NCBI GenBank assembly: GCA_009760855.2
Contig: WPIO01000039.1
Location: 681,501 to 745,500 of the forward strand
Direction: 5' to 3'
Source: Cristatella mucedo
Taxonomy: Eukaryota; Bryozoa; Phylactolaemata; Cristatellidae
DNA length: 64,000 bases
Shown piece after piece: positions 24,004 through 39,000 of the stretch; positions within the stretch are counted from its first letter, which is position 1, and every line of letters begins with the position of its first letter. Below the pieces are notes generated by a model, which saw only the letters and a list, made by a program, of their open reading frames with translations, had not been told where the DNA came from and made no database searches. The position numbers and the translations under genes were made by a program.

Positions 24004-27000
24004 CTACAAGGAGATTCAAGATCGCGACAGCAAATGCCATGTTCTTGGCATCTAAGAAAAGGCGACACATAAATCCAAAAGTAGGTCAGGACCATACGCG
24101 GTAAGATAAAAATGAAACAATATCCACGATCCTGTAATATTAAGCTTATCATTACCGAAGGGATTTTGATTAGGCTGATGGAACTATTTCCCCAGGTAAC
24201 CAGTGCTGCTGCTAGACATAACCATAGCTGTCATAGCTATCAGCATAACCATTGTCTGTCGTGAGCGTCGAAGTTGCCACATTACTCCACTGCTCGCCGA
24301 CCTGCACTGGCTACCAGTCAAGCAACGGATTGACTTCAAGGTTTTGTCTCTCACTTTTAGGTCACTTCATTCTTTGGCTCCAGCCTATCTCTCAGATATA
24401 CTCCCCCATCAGGCCAAGCATCGTACCACCCACTTTTTGGAATCCAACAGTCTACAAATATCTCGTACAGACCTCAAATTCTTTGGAGACCGTGCATTTA
24501 GTTCGTATGCTCCCAAAGCCAGGAACTCCCTCCCGACCTTCGTCAGAAAATCCCCTGACCTGACCACATTTAAAAAGAACTTAAAAACACACCTATTTAG
24601 GACAGCATATAGTGGGTCCCCGTGATTCGTCCTTCACGTGCTTATGCGTGCTGACACTGTGCATGCTGCCACTGACCACATTTGCATGCTGACCCTGTGC
24701 ATGTCACCCCTAAGTTATTCATGGTGTTTTTTTTTATCAAGCATGATATTACTCACCATTCAATTGCATTTCCCTTTGCAGCAAATGTAAAGTGCCTAGA
24801 GAGAGGTTGAGTTCTCTGAGGGCGCTTTTATCAAGTGCATTATTATTATTATTACTATAGCTGAAGAAAAAAGTATGCAGCTCCCTTCGATTTGTATAAA
24901 TTTCTACCTGCTACAGATTGAATCATGCTAGCAGCACCATTATTTTAAAATTTGCTGGTATTGCCTTATTCGGTAATCATAAAAGCCATGAAAAACCCAA
25001 ATTGCAAAATGGCAGCGCATAACTTAAGAGCAGCAGAAAACAATGCACAGATAAAACCTGCAATAATTTCAATATTGAATTCCTTGATGCTAGGATCGTT
25101 AATTTCATACCCTTTCTAACTTTGTTTGCTCTGCTAAATTCATCTAGCCTGTGTCTCTCATACCATGAAAATAAAAATATGTGTCGTGCCTACAAGGTTA
25201 GAGGGTAAATGAAGCAGCTATATGGCTAAACCAAAGGCAGCCAACGTAGCTATAGTTTCAGCAGCCCTATACTGGAAATCTTTGCGATGGTCGATAAAGT
25301 AAGTAGTTAACACCTTGGTGACCTCGAACTATTGAACTTGCAAGCTGCTAACACCGTAGGCATTTTATTGAGAATGCCAACAGCCAACATCATATACATA
25401 TAGGTATTGAAGTGTTGTCAAGCTCCCCACCTCACGCCCAGGCTGGCAGAAAACATCTTAAACTCGTGTGCTGAGAATTTCGGAGCTTGTCATGCCATGT
25501 TATTGTCAGACATAAGCACTTAAGCCATACAGAAGTCAGCAAATATCAAATTTAAGTTTTCTTTTAGAACTTCTGCCGTGCAATGTCCTTCTAGCTTGTC
25601 TATTGTGCCTCATTTTCTATAGCATTTCAGTGCTCTTGAGAGTGGTTACATGTAAACACGATGTCTCAATGTATCACGTATCGTCGGGCCAATTAACTTG
25701 AGTCCTAGCCAGTGTCATACATATGATAATGCCAAAATGCCTCTGATGAAAATCCTCCAGCATTTGCCTTCGGCAAGCATTTGGGACAAATATCTCGTGG
25801 CATTTAAAAATAACATTAACTTATACTGAAAAGTCACGTCGAATGAACTCAGACGGCAAGTTTTTCATCGGCCTGATAGCATTGATGTAAAGCAAAGAGC
25901 CTGCATAGTTGGGCCATCAGCTGTAGATAGCCTGTAGACCTCTGACCGATCTCGAACGGCAATGGTCGTGTGTATATACACACCAAGCTGATTGTCGTTC
26001 TATGCATATCCTGTGTATCTTCGTTTGTTCGGCTCCATCCACTCAGGGTGTCGTGTAAAAATGTTTCTTGCCTGAGTTATAAACAAGAATAAACTAGTAC
26101 TTCGGGGAACGAGCCAGGGTAATATCGCTAATATTGACTTGCTAACGATATTGAGCAAGGACCAGTGGTCTGATTAGGGTGAAACCTAATGCCCAAAGAC
26201 ACATCGGTGGAGGTTTTACAGTCCAAATCCTACAGTCTGTTATTTAAGTTTACCTGAGCAAACTGCTATCGACCAGTGACAGCATTAGAGCAGTTAAAAC
26301 AACTGATCACTCATATTGCACCAACAAAAGCTCAAGCCAATTATATGAGGCACTACCAAATGCAGCGAAAGCTTCGAGATGCTATATATGGCCAGCACTG
26401 ACGTGCACTCACCAATGGGATGAATAACTGTCTAAAGAAACTTCTCGTGGACCTTTTACCTGGTCCAAGCTCACTTGGCCACTCCCACCACAAAAGTAAA
26501 TGACAATAATTAAGCCAACTGCTTGTCTTAATATAAGTCAGGCATTTCTTGGTCGATTTCAGGACCAGCAAATGCAATAAGGCAATATGTAAGGAATGTT
26601 CTGGGCTGCTAGTACCACTGAACCCACTAGAGACACTAAAGATGCTATCTTGCTGAGACAGCATCTAAAGTGTCACTAGTGGGTTCAGTGGTACTAACAC
26701 TGGCACAAGGTTTTGTCGCAATGCTCATACGGTTGAGGTACTTTGCAACAGACTTCCTGAAGTGGGCAATTAAATCAGTGTGCTAAAGAGTGAGGTTATT
26801 ATCGACGAACTGATTTTCCTGCACCACGCAGGAGAGTTTGCCTGCTACAAACTGATCCCAAATCATCTTTGGCTAATCAATAACATGATAGTTCATCATG
26901 CAAGTACGACAAAGTAAATTGTATGTGTGAACGATAATGAAGAACTCGGTTTTCTTCTGCCGGCGCTATGTGAAGACACATCTTATTTGCGACTCGTTCT

Positions 27001-30000
27001 ACCGTAGAGTAATGTTGACCACAAATCCCTCTATCAAGCTCCTTATGCAGGTCATTTAGATACATGAATAATAATGATCATAATAACACTACGATATTTA
27101 CATTGCACCCCAGACAAAGAAACCACTTAACCTACACTTTATATATATTGTACAGAAGGCACATCAATATCGTTAATGATAACTCACAGTCCCAGCGCGC
27201 ATAAGCATACAAAGTACAATTCAAACGGACCGCAAGAACTACGAGGAACAGGTGCGTTTGTCAGCTTCTGTTCAAGTCAGGAAATGTCACAGTGACGTGG
27301 GTCGGGAATGAGTTCCAGGCATTGGGAGATTAGACATCTAAAGGCAAGCTCTTCACGGGATTTGAGATTGGCTGAAGTCACAGCTGAACGACTTGAGTCA
27401 GAAGAGCAGGTGGTATGATGCTTAGCCTAGTTGAGAAGTAGTCACCATATGTATGCTGGAGCAAGATGCAGCAGCATTGCTATTAGCCTTAGCGTCTGGG
27501 CATCACTGGCACTGGTCTGCAATGGTTAAGGTCCTATCTCAGTGGCAGAACATCCCCTGACTTGACCATATTAAAAAAGAACTTAAAAACACGCCTATTT
27601 AGGACAGCATCTAGCTGGTCTCTGTGATTCTCTTTCATGTGATTACGCGTTCTGACACTGTGCATGCTGCCACTAACCACACTTGCATGCTGACCTTGTG
27701 AATGTCAGCCGTAACCATGTTATTCATGTTGTTTATCAAGCATGGTATTACTCACCATTCAATCGCGTTTCCCTTTGCAGCAAATGTAAAGCGCCTAGAA
27801 AGAGATTGAGTTCTCTAAGGGCGCTTTATAAAGTGCATCATTATTATTATTATTAACATTGCTTACACATCAAAGGCCTCCCATCCAAGAAGTCTGTAAA
27901 ATTACTGCACATTTGACACCATGTCTTCACTGTTAATTCTTCACATTGCGCCATTAGAGCCAATCCAGAGCCGTATCTGGCTCTAGTCAGAATGGGCAAG
28001 GCGGTTGCAACCTCTCAGATGACACGTATGCTGCAAATTCAGACTTATGAAGGCATGATGTGTAGCCTAGGTGACCGAAAGGATCGTGCATTTTATTTTA
28101 AACTTACTTGCAAATGCGCTAGCGTGTCTCCCACAGCGGTCCTATTGGCGTAAATCCAAAGAAGTGGCAATACTGGCTGCTGCACTACCATACCGATATG
28201 TCCTTGCTAAACCCACTTATATGCAAAGAAATGCATAAAGCAGGTCTCAACAGCTGAACTTCGGTATGGCGACCTATCAAAATCAAATTAAAGCAGCAAC
28301 ATATCTCGATGGTTTCCCTTTGAATGACTTTGTATGCATTTGAAAGCCGTCATATCTATTGGGGTGCTAAAAACAAGGGTGCTCTGGCTTCAGCTTAAAC
28401 TGAAAAGGAGGTGCCTGCAACTGCTTTACTTTCTAGTGGTCGTATCTAGGGCCTCCAAGTAGGTATCTTCTCAAGCTTAAAATCCGTCATCGTGTTGAAT
28501 GCATGGTTACCATTAATAAACGAAATGCCAGCCAGTGCCCTGAAAAACTTACCTGATCCAGTATGCCACCAACTGAAGAAAATGTACAGACTGATTGCGA
28601 TGGCAGCCGCCGGATCTGCATATGACCAGTAACGCCGACCTACAAATAGAGGCATCAATGAAGAAACGTTTGTTCAATGAATTCAAATTCGAGCAGTCAT
28701 CAAGGTTGGGCATCACTTGAAGCTAATCAGCCGGATACAATCGAGAATGGCCCAGCAGAGATGTGACCAAAAACTGTTAAAAGTAGCACACTGGCAATAT
28801 TCTATCAAAGTCTCAAGATATTCACCACTCCCTTAATGGCAAGGTGTGTACCAGCAAGAAGAGCTGACAGTTGCTTTTCCTAGCAGCCTACTCCTGCATT
28901 TATTAGCATTCTCATGCTTAAACATGTTCTGTCACATTTATTTATCTTTACAAGCCTAGATCGGACGTTTCCCTCCCCCTGTCCAATTTATTTAAAGCAA
29001 CTGAGTGGTTGGGTGCAACCGTCCTTGCAGACATACTAACCTTATTTTAGCTGTTAAAGGGTAAGGTAATGATTATTAAGTAGCATTGCCAGTAAATAAC
29101 TAGCAGTGTCACGATGTTAGCAAATAAATTTTTATGAAAAAATCAGTTTTTAGTAGATAGCCGTCATTGAGAACAAGTAGCTGAGGCTGGAGATTTTGTG
29201 GTAGCTTATATCGGCAAACTATTGCTCATCAGGCCCCACTGTGGTGTCAGGTTAGTCTTGTCGGAAAATCGTCGGAGGACACTGCTGAATGTACTGCAGA
29301 TCCTTTGGCGACTTGTAACTACTGCGAATATCCATAAGTTAACCTGCTTAGTAGCTTATAGAGCTGACTTTTTTAAAGTAAATGCTCAAGCAATTTCGTC
29401 AAAAATGACTTCAACCACACAACAGAGACCAACTTGGATATAAAATGTTTATGGGGCCACAATGTAACACCTCTTTAGCACCGCTCAAAGTTAAATGTCA
29501 CTCTCTAGAGTGACAGGCTACGAAGCTTCGTGTGGAATGTTTGCATCTCAGCAAGCTTCTGTAGATTCCATCAGCAAAAGTATGCTAGCTGTTGTATATG
29601 CAAAATTGTAATGATCACGTGCTTAGACCAGGGCCAAAGTGAGCCTAGTTGATACTAGACTGCCTAGCCATCTGAATGTATCTCCGCCTGTAACTGCATA
29701 GAGCTACACTGACTAAGAGTGTGTAATACAGGAGAGTTTTAAATAGAGTACTCAAAGCCTGAGTGGCTTTTGGTACGTATAAAGTAGCCAACAAACTTCA
29801 GCTAACGAAACGAAGTAAAAGTGAGGAGCTTAGCTGGGTCAGGAGGGCAGTCGAGGAAGTGAGTAGCATGGAAGTAGCAGCTCAGCACGGCTGAAAAGGA
29901 TCATGTTAGGCTAGTGAGAATAATACGTGTTATTTCACCAAGTACATACAATGTCTTTCAGTAGATTTTCTAAAATTAAAGGTGACCACTTTTGAGAACT

Positions 30001-33000
30001 GATTCTGAACCTCTGCGCCAACGGCATCGCTCACAAAGTCTCTTAGCTTCTCCTAAAACAATTGAGATATCCATTTCGTGAGAGCTTGAAGTTAAGCACC
30101 TCTAGCAAGCCTTCTTGAAATATCTTTAATCCTCGACTATCCTAAGTCATTTTTGAATAGCCTAAAGCTTTGCCGCACAGCAAGTCACTCCATACTTGTC
30201 TGAAGATAATGATCTCCATATTGCCTCGAAAAATAATCGCCTCTTAAAAAAAGAGCAATTACCACCCCTCTCAAAATGACCCTACGAGAGTATGCCATCT
30301 CACCTTCAGCAGTCTTTTTGGTGACGTCTGAAAAAAAGGTGGTCCCCATTGGACGCTAAAGACGTCGCTCAACAAACCTCTCTCTACAGCTGCAAGGACA
30401 GATGAATAAATAATGGAAGATACGACAAACTATAAGAAACTAGGACCAAAACATATGTACTTCATTTTTCTTGGCTGAGGCTCCATACATAATAGCTTAC
30501 ATGCAGCAGCATACATATATGGCATACATATAGCAGCAACTTTTGCATGGAGATTTTCCACGAGCATTATCTGTCCTTTCTAATATTTTGGCACCAATGC
30601 TTTGCTGATTGAACTACGAGACTTACTTTCTCCAGCACTCAAAACAAGGCTTAAAGCTATGGCTGTATATGACCAATTAACAAAACGAATCCCGGTGCAC
30701 TGTTTGAATGCACGTGTATGCTTTTGTAAGACAGTGAATCTTTAACTGATGCCTTGGGTCTGCTGTGGTTGGAGAATAACGACCTAAACCGTAAGCCAGT
30801 GCCAAATAAACAGACAACCAATCGTTTTCAACAGGTTAGGATTCTGAAACCATGAGATTTCACAGTCAAATAACAATAATAATAATACACTTGATAAAGC
30901 ACCCTCAGAGAACTCAATCTCTATCTAGGTGCTTTACAGTTGCTTCAAAGGAAACACGATCGAATGTTCGGTGGTATTTTGCTTGATAAACAATATGAAT
31001 TTCATGGTTAGGAGTGACATGCACAGGGTCAGCATGCAAGTGTGGTTAAATGGCAGCATGCAGTGTCAGCACGCATGAGCCCATGAAGGTCGAAACTCAG
31101 GGACCCACTAAATGCTGTCATAAATAAATGAAAATTTGCATGCATTTATATGCACAGGTATGCAACTTCATGAATATGTACAACTGGTTTACAGGTTCGC
31201 CCCATCGACCAAGTGACAGCAATATGTTCCATGAAGTTCCACATAAATAATCAGACTCTATACTTTTGATGCACAGATATGTGTCCTTTAAACCAAAGTT
31301 GCATACACGGGAGTGGCATAAACGGGAGTGACATAAACGAAAGTAGCATACGTGGATGTAGCATGAATGGAAGTAGCCAAGGGAGTTCAAAAGGGGATCA
31401 AACTATGTTTAAACAATATCGTCCTTCGAAAATCTTAGAGCTAAAGGCAATTCTAGATTAAGAAGCTTCAAAGGACTCATAACTCTTGTGCATCGAAAGT
31501 TAGTATTCGGAACGAAAGAGATAAAAGCTAACAAAAAAATTCAGGCATTTATAACTAGAAAACCAACAACATCTCAGCGTCGGACTAATGAAGCTCAACG
31601 TAAATTTTGGATACGACAAGCTCTACAATAGGAAGAGACTGAAGATGAAGCCCGGGAGTGTTTACCATAAAAGCTAAGCGAACGCCTCACTTACAGTCTG
31701 GAGGATGAGACAATAAGTAAGGTGTGAGCACTTCACCACAAAGGTCTTGGGCTCGAGTCCTTGCCAGGTAGTAAGGCCGGGCTCACCAGCTAGGCTGGCT
31801 GACAGATAGCCCGAACAGAAATGTAACATTGGAACATAATCTCTTTTTAGGCGCTTTACATTTGCTGAAAAGGGAATGCGATTGAATGGTGATTAACATC
31901 CTGCTTGGCAAACAACATGAATAACATATTTTGGGGTGACATGCACAGGGTCAGCATGCAAGTGTGGTTAGTGGCAGCATGCCTAGTGTCAGCATGCGTA
32001 AGCACATAAAGGTCGAATCACATGGACCCACTAAATTCTGTGCTAAATAAGTGCATTTTTTGTTTCTTTCTAAATGTGGTCAAGTCGGAATGTCGTGAAG
32101 GACGTTGGGAGTGAGTTCCAGGCTTTGGAAGCTTACGAACTAAAGGCACGGTCTCCAAAGAATGCGAGGTTTGTACGAGGTATAAGTAAACAATTAGATT
32201 CCAAAAAGCGATTAGTACGATGCTTAGCTTGGTGGAGCAGCTGGTTACTCGTAGAATAATCGAGACTATAATAATTCGCCTATCTTATCTTACCTGATGC
32301 AACAGAACCCGAAATCTCAAAATATATTATTCAATTTCTAATTTTTTGAATAACTGCTCTCTAGCTTGCTAAAGTAAAACAAATTCATTCACCCATTTGG
32401 ATGTGTTGCCTCGGCAGATGCTCGTGCGGAAGCTATGTTCCACTTATGCCTCAACTTTGCAAGTCAGCAGTGTACTGGCGGTGACCATAGCAGACATCGT
32501 GGCTGAAATTCGGAACTTCATCAAATAAAAAGGAAGGACACAAAAAGGCAGGCAGTGAACCAGGCTTCAGTACGTCAGTGGTCGTTTACAGCCGCGACTC
32601 AAAGTCTTGAGTTAAGTGCAGTAAAACAGCAGACTCGATAGGCTAGTCGGTAGAGCACAGGCACAGAAAAACCGTGGTTGCAGGATTGTTGCAGCTCAAG
32701 CCAAATAATATTTCTAAACTTGGTCTCATGGCAGCCGGCCCTACATACATCTGCATTTTCAACAGTAAAGCTGTGCAACAGATCTATAGCAAATGTATTC
32801 AACAACATACATACAGAAGATCTATTGAAACAAGTTTTGCTATAAAAACTGACTTATCAATATCAAGCACTGAAAAAATATAAATAACATCGGGTAAGCA
32901 TTACCAATACTGATTGTTGTGCAAAATAATCCTGATATACATTAGGCATTTGTATTATCTGCATCCAACTTCTAAGATGGTCTCGAAAATCATACCTACA

Positions 33001-36000
33001 AGTCCTCCAGCAGCTGCCACACTATTAGATATGACATCGTTTCTGTGATCTTGAGACAATGCTTGAGCTGTTGGCGTGAATATTCTTCGGCACATGTAGT
33101 AGAATACGAATTTTGATGCTAGTAAAATTAACCACATACATGATGAATGGATGCATTTTGCTCATAACCATACTTTCGTATAGCTTTCGGTATTAACTGA
33201 TATGGGCATGCATAATTTGCAGCCCACTCAAGGTACACGTATGACCATCGAGTATCGTTTCAAAATACGGAGCATGCAAGCTAATTCTACAAGTAAACAA
33301 AGTTTATCGTAATACTAAATCGGATTACAGAGATTAGTGACCAAGCACCACCTCAAAACGTATAGGCCAAGGGCACAGATCAAATCCAAGCTACTTACAA
33401 TCATCACGTAATTAACCTTTTGCTCAGTTAACCTATGCAATTGGCTTACTGTGGATGCCGTTGCACTTCACAGGTTAAGAATATTGAAAAGTTTGACTCA
33501 AGCTAACTATATGTGATTGTGGCTAATCATGAACAGTGCGTAATAAGCACATTGGGATTTGGTAGCTAAACGTGATAATGCTTCACCAGAAAAAGGCAAG
33601 CTATGAAAAGGCTACCAGAACATTTCTCGTAGGAGCTGTAAATGTACAACTTTCTTGCAGTTAATCTCCAAGCCGTTTGAATTACTGTCGAATGGTAGGT
33701 CACTGCAAAGTAAGGTTTTATATCATTTAAGATGAAAGAAATTGAAATAGAATGAATTCACAAGTTAATTTTTTGAGTAGATAATTTTTATACTACAAGC
33801 ATATGCATGTGGCAAAAATGATAACACCAGTCGATATATCAACATGGCATCCATATCTCAGTCACTCGAGCAGCATCCGTTGGAAAGCTGCCTGATGAAT
33901 TTTTAGGTTGCACATAGTATTTCTAACTTGGACTCACACATTTGCATATCTCTGGTCTAATCATGAAAAATGCTTAAGTTAAATAGTTTAGGTTAAACCA
34001 CGAGGAAATTTATAAACGCAGTGTGCTTAGGGAAGCCTTACAATCGCTTCCTTTTCATTGCACTTTTTTCTATCCTTCTCTTTTTTCTAGCCCTTTTTGC
34101 GTTAGCTTTTGAAACTTTTATCACCCGGGTTTACATGCTTAAGTCTTCAGAGAACTAGTGCCAGCCTGAATCCAGTCCTAGAATGCACAACATGCAGTCG
34201 ATAATCCTATCACGAGTGCTAAGGAGGCAAGGCCTAAAAATCTGGGGGTTAAACTCGGCAACAATGCCAAGCCATACTGGTGGCCAAGGGACAGTTGGCC
34301 ACGTAAAAGACAGCTACTACTCATCCTCAGTGATGCAACGGCAGCCAGCTTTAGCAAAAGCAGTTTATAGGTGGCAATTGCTGCAAGAGACCATCGGGTA
34401 CTTGACTTGAAACATAACTCTTGATCTGATTTTGCTACCTACATCATGCTAGCTCCACTATGCTACGCTATCAAGCACAAGGTGCTGGGGAGGGTCTAGC
34501 AAACTGAAGACCCAATGACAAAATCAGTTGTCATGGTCTCATATAGTTAATAATAATAATAATAATAATACACTTGATAAAGCGCCATCAGAGAACTTAA
34601 TCTCTTTCTAGGCACTTTACGTTTGCTAAAAAGGGAAACATGATCGGATGGTTAGTGGTAGGATGCTCAATAAACAACAAGAATAACATGGTTAGGGGTG
34701 ACATGCACAGGGTCAGCATGCAAGTGTGGTTAGTGGCGGTATGCACAGTGTCACAATGCATAAGCAACTATAGGACGAATCACAGGGATCCACTAATTGC
34801 TTCGATAAATAGATGCGTTTTTAGTTTCTTTTTAAATGTGGACAAGTCAGGAGATGTCATGACGCAGGTCAGGAGTGAATTACAGGCTCTGGGAGCATAC
34901 AAACTAAAGGCATGGTCTCCACAGAATTTGAGGTACGAGGTATAGGTAAGCAGTTAGATTCCGAAAAGCGATTAGTACGATGCTTAGCTTGGTGTGGCAG
35001 TAGATCTGATAGGTAGGTTGGAGCCAAAGAATAAAGGAACCTAAAAGTGAGCAACAAAACCTTGAAGTCGATGAGTATCTTAACTGGTAGCCAGTACAGG
35101 TCGGCGAAAAGTGCTTCGATGTGGCAACTGTGACTCTCACGACAGACAAACCTAGCTGCAAAGTTTTGCACCAGCTGTAAGCGATTTACACAGGCTGGTA
35201 GACCAGCAAGCAGTGAGTTACAGAAGTCAAGATAGGATGTCACAAATGCATGGACCAATTTAGATGTGGTATCCCTGTCTAAAAAAGTGCGAATTTTAGC
35301 AATATTGTGTAGCTGAAAGTAGGCAGACTTTATTGTGGAGCTGATGTGATCGTCTAACGAAAGATCACTTTGGAACATGACACCTAGATTTCGTGCAGAT
35401 TCAACAGGAGATACGCTGGTAGAGCCAATTTTGAGCTATCGCCTTTCCAATTTCCGAATCACACTTTGTTTTCCCACTGCTCGTAAGTTGGTTTTATCAT
35501 CATTCAATTTAAAAAATTTGCTGCCATCCATATACGGGTGTCATCAATACATGCAGCCAGGGAGTTGAGAGAATTCGACGCGCTGGAGGTCTGGGAGAGG
35601 TCAAAGCAAAGGTACAACTGAGTATCATCCGCATAGAAGTGAAAGCCTAGATTGTGCTTGGCAATCACATCGGCAAGAGGAAGAGTATAAACCATAAAAA
35701 GAACAAGACCAAGCACGGAGCCCTGAGGTATCCCATATTTCAGAGGTTCCTCGGATGATTTTTGGCCATTCACATCAATACTCTAGAGTCTTCCTTCGAG
35801 ATAAGACCTGAACCATTGCAATGCAGTGCCAGTAATGCCCTGCCGAGATGAGAGGCGCTCAAAAAGGACTTGGTGATCGATGGAGTCAAAGCTGCCGAAA
35901 GATCGAGCAAAACAAGCAGAGACACTCTACCCATGTCTGCATTCCTAAGTAGGTCGTTGTATACCCGAAGCAATGCTGACTCTGTGGAGTGATTAGCTCT

Positions 36001-39000
36001 AAAACTAGGCTGGAACTTACTAGCAAGGTTCGAAGTTTCAATATATGAGTTCAGCTGGTCTACCACGACTCGGTCCAGTGTCTTTGATAGGAATGGTAGA
36101 AGGGAGACTGGGCGGTAGTTGCTCAAAATTTCTTGAAATAGTGTTGATTTCTTGAGAAGTGGCCTCACTACAGCCTTTTTGAGAGGTGCTGGGACATGAC
36201 CTTATGCTAACAACATATCAATGTTGTTGTGCATGGCAGCAGCAGATCAATGCATCGCAGAAGCAGGACGTGGGAATAGGGTCCAAAGGACTAGCTGTCT
36301 TCTTTAATTGCGATATGAACTTCAGGACGAAGTCACAAGTGATCTCCTTGAATGTAGACAATGAGATGCTGCAAGGAATTGAGGGACAGCATTTCAGGGG
36401 GATGCTGCCATCGTAGAGACGGACTCCCTGATCTTTTCTACCTTATGGACAAAAAAGCTAGAGAAGCGATAAGCAAGATCATCACAGGGATCACTAGGTA
36501 AGGAGCTAACCTGGGAGTGGTTGAGGAGATGGTTGATCGTCGACATCAGCATTTTTAGATTGTGCATCTGTGATTCAACAATATTTTTATAGAAGCTAGA
36601 CTTGGCCTTTGGTAGAATCGATTGGTACGACCTACAGTAGTCCCCGTGTGCATGTCGATGGACAGCCAGTCTTGATCTTTTGTATGCTTTTTCAAGCTTG
36701 CACTTAGTAGACCTAGTTAGTTTAATGTCTGTGGTAAACCATAGGCCGTCTGGGCAAGGGCACACAGTCAGAGGTGCAAACTCGTCGAGCATGTCAGCCA
36801 GTGTCGTGTTGTAGCAATCTACCAATGGTGGCAGGTCAGAAGCGGGACTGAGCAGCAGAGACGAGGCAGATATTCTCGCACGGACAGCATCGATGTCAAG
36901 GATCTTGAGTTTTTGCTATTCACAGTTAATTTTAGAGGATGAGTTAGGTGACGAAATGCCCAACTCAGCACGTCAATTTTATTAAGTGCCACCCAGGATG
37001 GTACTATTGTGCAGAGCACTCCTTTTATATGGCAACAAGTTCGATCATCAGAGTAGATGTTGACGGTCATATGGCTGAAAGCAACAGAAACACTCCAAGT
37101 AGACTGAACATCTTGCTTACCAATCGTTGTACCAAGAGCTCCAATAGTAAACGCATCAAAGACCGTGTCGGATTGACCATCTTGCGCAGCAATGAGCACA
37201 ATGTTCCTAATGGACTCAACAACCAGCTGAAAGGCAGCTACTGACATAATGGTTGAGAGGATCATTACAGCCACCGGTTCCAACCTTGCTTGACCTGAAA
37301 ACTTAAGCAGACATGGAAAAAGTAATCAGCTTTCTATTGCAAGGCTTTAAAAACACACCATAAGGTCTTATAACAGCAGCAAGTCAATTAATAGAGTGCA
37401 CCATTGTCAGCAAGTGCAGGGAAGCGGCCCATATAGATCCAAGTCTGAATAACTGCAAATTAGCTGCACAACTCACAAGCACTAACCAGCGCGGAAAATA
37501 ATTGTAGGCATAGATAACTCAAATGGAACATGCAAATAAAAACTGCTAGGTATGCATGCTTGAAGCCACTCAGTAGCCACAGGCAAGTGCAGCACACCTC
37601 GGTTCTTACCAATCGGATACAGATGCGGAATCTTTTGCTCTATTCGTCTATTGGTATACCAAAGCAGTATTCCAGACACCAAGTCTATCGAGCTTTCTAC
37701 AGCACTTGAAATCACCGACATCGACCCAGAAAGGGCACAGGCTGCTGCCTTAACAATCAGCAGCACCTTAAAATGGAGGCAATGACTAATTAAACAAATG
37801 TGTCAGCAGGGCTGACAATATGTTGATAGCCACAAGTACAGTAAAAATAATGATCGGTTACTCAAAAACCTCATTTATATAGTGGCACATAAGCCTCAGC
37901 GACGTTTATCCCCCCACTCTACTTGCAGTAGGCAATAAAGGATTGTGTGCAGCACAACTTGGAATATTGTAGGCAGTGATAGGTAAAATAGTTTGATGAA
38001 AAGATAGCAGTTACAAATCGGTTATTGAGGTTTATAAGGCTCAACTCAGGTCGAAGAACAAGCAAGACTCCCACCATGAATTCTAAGCAGCTCAAAGTCA
38101 AATAAGGGCTCAGGAAGTCTGAAATAGACTGGATTGAATCGGCTACCACTGTGTACACAAGATCCGGTTGCTTATTCAGCCATATTTATATATGTGTACA
38201 GTGAACTGAGTGCTTGCTTACATTCAATTGTAGTGCCCACAAAGCAAGCTTTGAAGCAATCAGGCTGAGAATGGCCAAGCAGCAGAGCATGCAGCTGCTC
38301 TCCGAATTCCTAAAAAGCATGCCACATCAAGCTGTCTTGCTTGCGAGTCTCGCTGGTGGTGGAACGCGAGACACGGCACCCTACCGTGACAGCATGTTCA
38401 TAGCTACTCATGAGGTACCAGCTGTGAAACCACCATGCTGATGCTATGAAACAATGCAGCACATGATAGTGGGCCCACAATTTTGGGTACCAGGAAGAAT
38501 GACCAAAGAATGGCAAGGTAGCCTCACGTGCAAGACAGGACTGCTCCAGTCTAGAGAATGCTTTATTCCTGATCGAGCCTCTTTGTCCGGTGATGTTATA
38601 CAATGATAAACTACAATGATGATACGGAGACAGTTAGTCTTCCGATAAAGCGTTATTACTAGGTAGCACAACAGTATGAGCGGACTTTGTGAGTTCGTGC
38701 ACGCGTGTGCTTTTGTGTGTGCCAGGAAGTCTCCGGTCTGATAGGATCAGAATACCAGAAAATATCATCTCGAGCTACTGTCATACATCACGTTAATAAT
38801 AATAATAATAATAATGCACTTGATAAAGCGCCCTCAGGGAACTCAATCTCTTTCTAGGCGCTTTACATTTGCTGCAAAGGGAAATGCAATTGAATGGTGA
38901 GTAATATCATGCTTGATAAACAAACAAAATGAATAACATGGTTAGGGGTGACATGCACAGGGTCAGCATGCAAATGTGGTTAGTGGCAGCATGCACAGTG

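Noticed and set aside
37591-37609. Alternative donor after GKNRG in metal-transporter exon 4
   Set aside because: It would not join in frame to the exon 5 RLEP motif; the earlier G|GTAAGA does.
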